This document shows positions 57,983-64,000 of a DNA stretch of 64,000 nucleotides, piece by piece. Made by a program: the position numbers and the translations under genes. The stretch spans positions 85,369,878 to 85,433,877 of the forward strand of contig CM055092.1 in NCBI GenBank assembly GCA_029204225.1, in the 5' to 3' direction. The first letter of the stretch is position 1. Each line of letters opens with the position of its first letter. Below the pieces are notes generated by a model, which was not told the origin of the DNA, did no database searches, and saw nothing but the letters and a program-made list of their open reading frames with translations. Source of the DNA: Diphasiastrum complanatum. Taxonomy: Eukaryota; Streptophyta; Lycopodiopsida; Lycopodiales; Lycopodiaceae.

Positions 57983-59129
57983 CTTGAGACCGCTACCTGA
58001 CTACACCCTACCAATATACACCTAACACTGACCCCTCCATTCCTTCTCCACCTTGTTTATTCTTAACAGAATCCAATAGCCCATGTTTATTTTATGACCA
58101 ACATTGTCCTGCAATCCATTCACTCAATGGACTAACAAATTATTTTTTATGTATAACCTTGAGATAAGATAAATTTCATTGATGTTTCGAACAAGGATGG
58201 CATGACAACAGGCTTGGACTTCCACTGAAGGATTAACCAAAGGTCAGTAGTTGAATAATGGAACCAATTTTCAAGAGCAAGAGAACCAGATCAACAATGG
58301 AAGAGCCCGACTGATGAAGTTAAATTGATGTTGCAGAGGAACCTACAACAAGCTTGGTAGAGGGCAATGTTGGTAGATTTTCTACCAATATCTAAGTTAT
58401 GAACCCAACCATGGCATCTTGTTGTGTAAGACCATGAGTTGAGGACAAACTAGTTAGTTACATAAGAGCTAGTTGGATGTGACTTTAGAGCAGGGAGCTA
58501 AAAACAAAATTTGGTTGTAGACAACGACAGCCAAGAAATTGAATGGCGAGTAAAAGAGAAAAGAGATAGAAAAGAGAGGAGGATGAAGGAGAACGGGGTT
58601 AGTGGAGTGGAGTTGATGATGAGCAATGTGTGAATGTGTAGAGAATGAGCGGTCTAGAGATCAGACAGTGGATTGAGATCAGGAAATCCAAGTAAGAATA
58701 GCCAATTCGATGTATTGATGATCAGACTAGTGATGAGCGGAGTTGATGAGTGAGTGCACATATGGTGCATAGAGTTTTGTCAAAAGCTATTGTCATTGGA
58801 ATGAGAATCAAGAGTCTGTCTACTAAGAAGGCAGAGATTGTAGATCTGTTGTTTGTGAATAGTGAACCCATAAGAAGTATGATAAGTGAGTAGATCTTGT
58901 CTGAGTTATCCGTGATGACAGGCCAGAGTTATGATGTTGAATGCTTAGAATTAGTTTGTTGACAGTATGCTTGCCATGTTCCATTCATTGTGAAAATGCT
59001 GATGAAACGAGATCTGTTATGAGTGATAGTGTTTTTGGTTGATTGAGTAGAATTAGTAGGATGTTTCATTGGCAGGATCGAGTTCTAAGCATGTTCATGT
59101 GTGCACCAATTGGTTATTCCCTTGTAGGG
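57983..59129. other. Unassigned interval
   Basis: No ORF, repeat or motif that I can support. Confidence 0.4.
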
Positions 59130-59966
59130 TGTGTAAATATAGTCGTGAGCAGCCCTTCCACTTGTCAAAGAGGGTTAGTTCACTAGATAGATGCCTACTA
59201 TGCCAAGATGTTATTTTGGATCTGGGCAGGTGAGGTACTGTTGTGAAAACTGAACAAGAGCCCTCCTGGCATCTACGTCCATTTTCCACCCGTATTGTGA
59301 TTCTATTCTTGGCCAATTCATTGTGTTGATCGCAATTTTCTCCAAGGGGGTGCCACACTCCGCCCATTTAGATCTTCGAGGGTAGGGAAGGTAGTGGTCA
59401 TTGACTCGTAATTGTTTGGAACTGGTAACATATGCCCTGATGGCTGCAGGGTCTTTTTCAAACAGCCTTTCACCATTCTGGCTGAGTGTCTAAAGTTGGG
59501 ATGTAGGCCAACTCATTGCCCTTGATCTCCTTTATTGTCACAGAAAGCTGCCAATTGCCGCGTGAGCTTTCGTGTAAGAACTGCACCAAATAAGCGTTGA
59601 TTTCATCCTTGATCGAGGTTGGCTTCTGGAATGCATGACTGAAAGAGATCGATCTTGAGCCTTGGGATGAGGTGGCTTGTGCCTGGCTCGGATCTAGGCC
59701 CGTATCTTTCCCTTGGGTGTCAGCTTCTATGGTGTCCTGGTGCCCCTGGTCTTGCACACCTGAGCCATGATCTGGATTGATGGCCCCCGCTGTTTGTTTA
59801 TCTTTGTTGTGGCTGGAGTCGGCCTATGTAGCATTGAATACATGTGGCGCTGGAATTACCACCGGGGCTGGTTGGGATCTCTACTCCACGAGTCTTTGAC
59901 AGGCCTTGAGAGCTTGTTTGGCTTGGGCCAGTTCTTGGTTGGCACTTGCACGGTGTTTATCGAACC
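59130..59966 (-). pseudogene. Gypsy element 3: C-terminal part of the extra ORF
   Basis: Homologous to 24895-25674 and 37834-38379: a Gln/Ser linker (QDQGHQDTIEADTQGKD), FSHAFQKPTSIKDEINAYL, and a KWAECGTPLEK-type C-terminal piece (about 59345-59375, in a different frame from the annotated 90-codon shadow). A short piece resembling the LTR end (cacttgtcaaagagggttagttcact) lies at 59159-59184. Joined to RNase H sequence at about 59967 by a deletion that removed integrase and the first part of the ORF. Confidence 0.7.
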
Positions 59967-61542
59967 CATTCAGGTATAGTGTCAATGTAATATAAGACAA
60001 CATCACTGTAGTTCATCATCAGGTAGGGTTGTAGTTTCCTTTCTCTTGATTTGTGACACGTGCTACTTTCCCTTGCAAACCACTATCTGAGAATCAAACT
60101 CCAATAATAGAAGTAACCAACAAGTGATTCTCCCTATGTTGCAAGTTTTATAAACAAGATATAGCAAGGGTTGACGGTCCGTATAAAAAGCAAAGTGTGT
60201 GGCCATCAAATAATGCCGAATTTTTTTAACCACGTATATCATAGCCAATGTCTCTCGCTCTGTTGTTGAATAATTCATCTCTGAGTCACTGAGCTATCGG
60301 CTAGCAAATTAGATTGGAAAATCCATTTTGTGTTCTCTTGGCTGTGTTAAGATATCTCCCACTGCATATTTTGATGCATCCATATGCACATGAAACTCTA
60401 TGGACCAATTGGGTGGTTGTAATATTGGCACCGAGACCAATGCATCTTTAAGCTTCTGGAAAGCCTGTAGGGCTTTCTCTGTCCAATGTGGCTCCATTGT
60501 GAATAGATTGGTCATGCTTACTCTGCAAAGTCCAAAATAAAGATTCGGTAGTAGTTAGCATGACCCGTGAAAATGTAGGCTTCATGGATCATACCTGGTG
60601 GTGGCAAATCGACAATGATCCTTATTTTTGACATGTCTGTGGTGATCCCGTGTCTATATACTATATGGCCAAGGATTAGGCCATGTGTCACCCAAAATTG
60701 ACACTTCTCTGGGTTCATGGATATCTGATATTCACGGCATTTCTTTAGCACCTTTTTCAGATTGGATAAGTGCTTCGAGTTAGGTCCATGCATGCACAGC
60801 TCATCCAAGAAAATCTCTAGAAATTTTTGCAAGTACTCTTTGAATGCCGCATGCATAACTCGTTGAAAGGTACTTGGGGCATTGCAAAGTCCAAACAACA
60901 TCACCTTGTAGGCATAGGTTCCCCATTTTGTGGCGAATGTTAACTTGTGCTGATCTTGTGGCGCTATTTTCACCTGATTATAGCCGTTGAGTGTGCTCGA
61001 TTCCACAAATGAAATGAGCATCTAGCAATTTTTGCAACTCTTTTTTAATCAACTTTGTATGATTCGGGTTGCAGCGATAGTAATGACTCACCTTGGGGAC
61101 TGCTCTGTTCACCAAGGGTATGGACAGGACTACGGTTGGTGGGATACCCTTCAGATCACTGTAATTCCACGCGAAACAATCCTTGTATTCCACCAATAAT
61201 GAATGTAGTCTTTTGAATTGAGTGGGTGTTAACTGTTCTCCCACATGCACGATATTTTCTTGTTTAGCTGGCTCTGCTAGATTCATAGGTTGCGTTCACG
61301 TAGGTCCTTTGAAGACTTATTCCGTCAGTTCTTGATTTTGATCAGGTTCTCTTTCAGCTTGCCGCATCATAATTACTACATCATCTAAGGTATAGTTCTT
61401 GAAGGTCTATGGCATCTCATGAACTAGCGTTCATCGAGACTCCTCCTTCAGCATATTGATCTTAGCTCGACTTGTAATTTTTGGGTTATTAGTCATCTAT
61501 GAGAAAGATGACGCTGCGTCTGAGTTCATTCAGTTGAAATTC
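59967..61542 (-). pseudogene. Gypsy element 3: RT and RNase H
   Basis: 60978-61286 is the RT N-terminus (LKRLHSLLVEYKDCFAWNYSD). 60518-61021 is the RT core (KLTFATKWGTYAYKVMLFGLCNAPSTF..., EIFLDELCMHG, where the second catalytic D is E). 60309-60515 is the RNase H start (HMDASKYAVGDILTQ, D kept). 60063-60278 is the rest of RNase H (LAMIYVVKKIRHYL, FYTDRQPLLYL). Frame breaks separate these. To the right the linker region ends at about 61542 against an LTR. Confidence 0.87.
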
Positions 61543-62000
61543 TGTTAGGATCTAGTGCAGTATGCAGATCACATCACACAATCACCATAGCCACTCCTCA
61601 CAAGCTCTCAAAGATGGCACAACAAAAGTTAAGTCTATTATGAAGAAACACTGTACATATAGCAAAGCCCCAAACTGCATGGGCTCAGTAGGTGTCACTA
61701 AACTGGCCTACCACTTGCCAAACTAGAGTTAAGCCCAATATGGCCACATATACTGACAAACCCAGGACATGCCCCTGAGTATAGCATAATGAACTCAAAA
61801 TCACTGTACAGGCTAATTTTTTCCTACGTGTGGCTACCCGGCTAACCCAAGTAGCCATCTACGGGATCAGTGCCTGATCAATATATCCTAACGGGTCATG
61901 TCCCGGACACAACCATAAACAGTAAACCAAATAAACTGTACACCAATTACATTTTAGAGCTTACATAAAATGTATATCAGATTAACTCTGATTTCTAACT
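61543..62000 (-). repeat. Copia-type LTR, probably a 3' LTR in minus orientation
   Basis: On the minus strand a purine tract (cttaagggagag) leads into AGTTAGAAATCAG, the same junction type as copia elements A and B. The other plus-strand end is near tgttaggatct, at the break of gypsy homology. About 458 bp. No partner LTR within the window. Confidence 0.55.
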
Positions 62001-64000
62001 CTCTCCCTTAAGCTCAAATGTGATAAGAGTGAAAAAAAAATAATTTGTAGCAATGTATGGAGTGTCCAAAAGATGTTATGCATATTCTGCTACTCTGTAC
62101 TTGACTCACACTCAAGCACACCAACAAACCACCAGGTTTGACTCACAAAGTATCATGTAGACACAATGCTCATACAAAGAGTATACCTTACTCTCGACCA
62201 ACTGACTCGTCCCCAATCCGACTTGAACACAAGTGGACCACATGAGCGGCATGGCTCAAATTGAGAAAATCCCACTGCCACCATGAGATTTACATCCTCC
62301 ATCTAGCTAGGCTGACATCCTATCAGACACTTACAAGTACGAACCTGTAAAGCGGACATAAATGAGCAATTGAGGCTCAATATGAGGAAATCTTACTACC
62401 ACCATAAGATTGCACCCTCACCAGATAGACAACTAGTAGACAATGACAAGTCAATGAGCATAAAATGACTATTTTGTTTCATTGTAGCAAATGCACAACC
62501 ACATATGACTCTGACTCAGATCTAGATTCCCATGACAAGGTAACATGCAAGCCCACACACACTCATGCAAACCAACATGAATGATAAAGCGTCAAATACA
62601 TGACCAAGGCCTGTCCAAACTGTGGTATCCTGTCGTACCAACACATGTGCCACCTGTAGATTTGCTGCTACACCACTGGTCTCCAAATCAAGTCCCCAAC
62701 CATGGCCTGCACCTATACCAAGATGCCCTCACGTCCAAGCATATCCAACTATCCAATAAGTCTTGAAAGCTGATCCCCATCCATTCCCCATGCTCCAAGC
62801 ACAAGATTCTACCAAGGACTCAACGAATGAATGTACACAAACCTCACCATAGGCTATGCCTGAGTAGCTTGCCCACCTCCTAGAGATACTGATGATAATC
62901 TGCCTGTCCTACATCCCATGTAGGTTCAACTTTCCATGCTTGACACTGCCAGCTCTGATTTGACCAATATATAGGCCTCCCACCAAGGAGCCTATCTCAT
63001 CAACACATCCATCATAGCGTCCAAGCCAAAGCAAACAAACTAGATCCACTATTGTGATGAATAACTCACCCATGATCCATAGCATATCAGGTAGGATAGC
63101 TCCAAAACCATGTACCCTGTACCATCTGATCACCAAATATCCATTACCTGCTGATAGCTCCCGAAGAATCTGTCCGCCTATAGTGCAACTAGACTCCAAC
63201 TGGATCTAACCAAAAATTGCATCCTGCTTACCAAAAGATGATGGATAGAAATAACATGTGACACCACCCTGAAGACTACTATGCATATAACCATGCAGCT
63301 CACCTGATTACTCACCAAAGTATTAGCTGTCACTCCCTGAGCAACCATCTCCATCCCTACTGGCTCACAACCATGGGCATGCTAGATCCACATCACCCCG
63401 TAATGCTCTCCATGCCCTCAGGATATGTACCACCTCCAGGTACCCTCCATGCCACCTACCTCCAAGTAGGCATGACCCATCCCTAGGTCATCACACATGA
63501 TGCACCAACTGAAGAACATCGTCCATACGTCAAATGACATATCATACCTGAGCAACTTTAGCATCTCCTTGAGTGCCACCCCAATGGACTCGTCATCCAC
63601 ATACTATGCTCACCTGATGTCTCCGATCCTGGTCACCATCCTGCTAGACAAGCCGAACTCCAAAGTATCACCTGCTCCACCTGGCTCCTAGCATCTGCTC
63701 GCTCTCCCTTGCTATGTGCCACCCGACACCATGCCACTGCAAGCATATCCCTGAGTCGCCGCTCATGGGATCCCAAGACCATTGTCTCCCTGATCGTACT
63801 GAGGTATATGGCTCTAAGTGACTTCCTCTAGGCTTATCCCTGATCTCACCACTTGAAAATCTGCACTATGGAAGTTCCAACACATGTGCTAAGCCTAGAC
63901 TCCTACAAATACAGCCAAATGCATGAAAGTTATAAGTAGCTTATCCACACCCGTGATGGTAGATGCCTCCCCATCGATGCCAATGTCCAAAATTGGCCCC
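62001..64000. other. Unassigned region at the right edge
   Basis: If the LTR at 61543-62000 is real, this should be the 3' internal part of its element, but no copia domain is recognisable. Minus-strand ORFs at 62909-63199 and 63418-63600 (short, hydrophobic or Met/Trp-rich) have no family I know. Base composition appears more C-rich on the plus strand than elsewhere. Confidence 0.4.

Overview
This is nuclear DNA from a land plant. It has a long, intron-free P-class pentatricopeptide-repeat (PPR) gene. Around it are nested Ty1/copia and Ty3/gypsy LTR retrotransposons primed by plant-type tRNA sites, long TC/GA microsatellites, and no operon-like or bacterial gene organisation. The low gene density and layered nesting suggest a large, repeat-rich genome (a fern, a gymnosperm or a repeat-rich angiosperm). 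The sequence alone does not let me choose among these.

Layout. 1-7.6 kb: remnants of copia elements on the minus strand. One has most of a gag-IN-RT-RH frame between two diverged LTRs. 7.6-14.9 kb: the single-copy part, with the PPR gene at 9397-11904 (minus) as the only convincing host gene. 14.9-18.4 kb: copia gag, LTR and RT/RNase H fragments. 18.4-24.8 kb: a gypsy LTR (plus orientation) split by a young, structurally complete copia-like element (18977-24548). That element has 647-bp LTRs differing at 4 positions, a 5-bp target duplication, a primer site, a polypurine tract and one 1030-codon ORF. The ORF is gag followed by about 770 residues with no recognisable pol. It is the most interesting object in the window.

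24.8-50.8 kb: two decayed gypsy elements on the minus strand in head-to-tail order. They share one central LTR (36835-37616), and both carry an extra long ORF between integrase and the 3' LTR. The first (24.9-36.8 kb) is broken by a copia element (26740-about 31001), which itself carries an 85-bp tRNA-derived SINE with 15-bp target duplications. The second (37.6-50.8 kb) is broken inside reverse transcriptase by an almost complete but mutated copia element (44120-50394), with a ctata target duplication. 50.8-59.1 kb: mostly unassigned DNA, including a non-coding LTR element (52315-55939, duplication ctaat) and a decayed coiled-coil reading frame (about 57350-57982). 59.1-62 kb: a third gypsy remnant and another copia-type LTR. 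62-64 kb: unassigned.

How the parts relate. The gag of the young element resembles that of the copia fragment at 1980-4757, and the LTR ends and primer sites are alike, so it is probably mobilised in trans by relatives of that family. Most other ORFs are dead. Stop codons often lie where CAG or CGA would fit, as expected from deamination of methylated cytosines. No rRNA, canonical tRNA gene or CRISPR array was seen.
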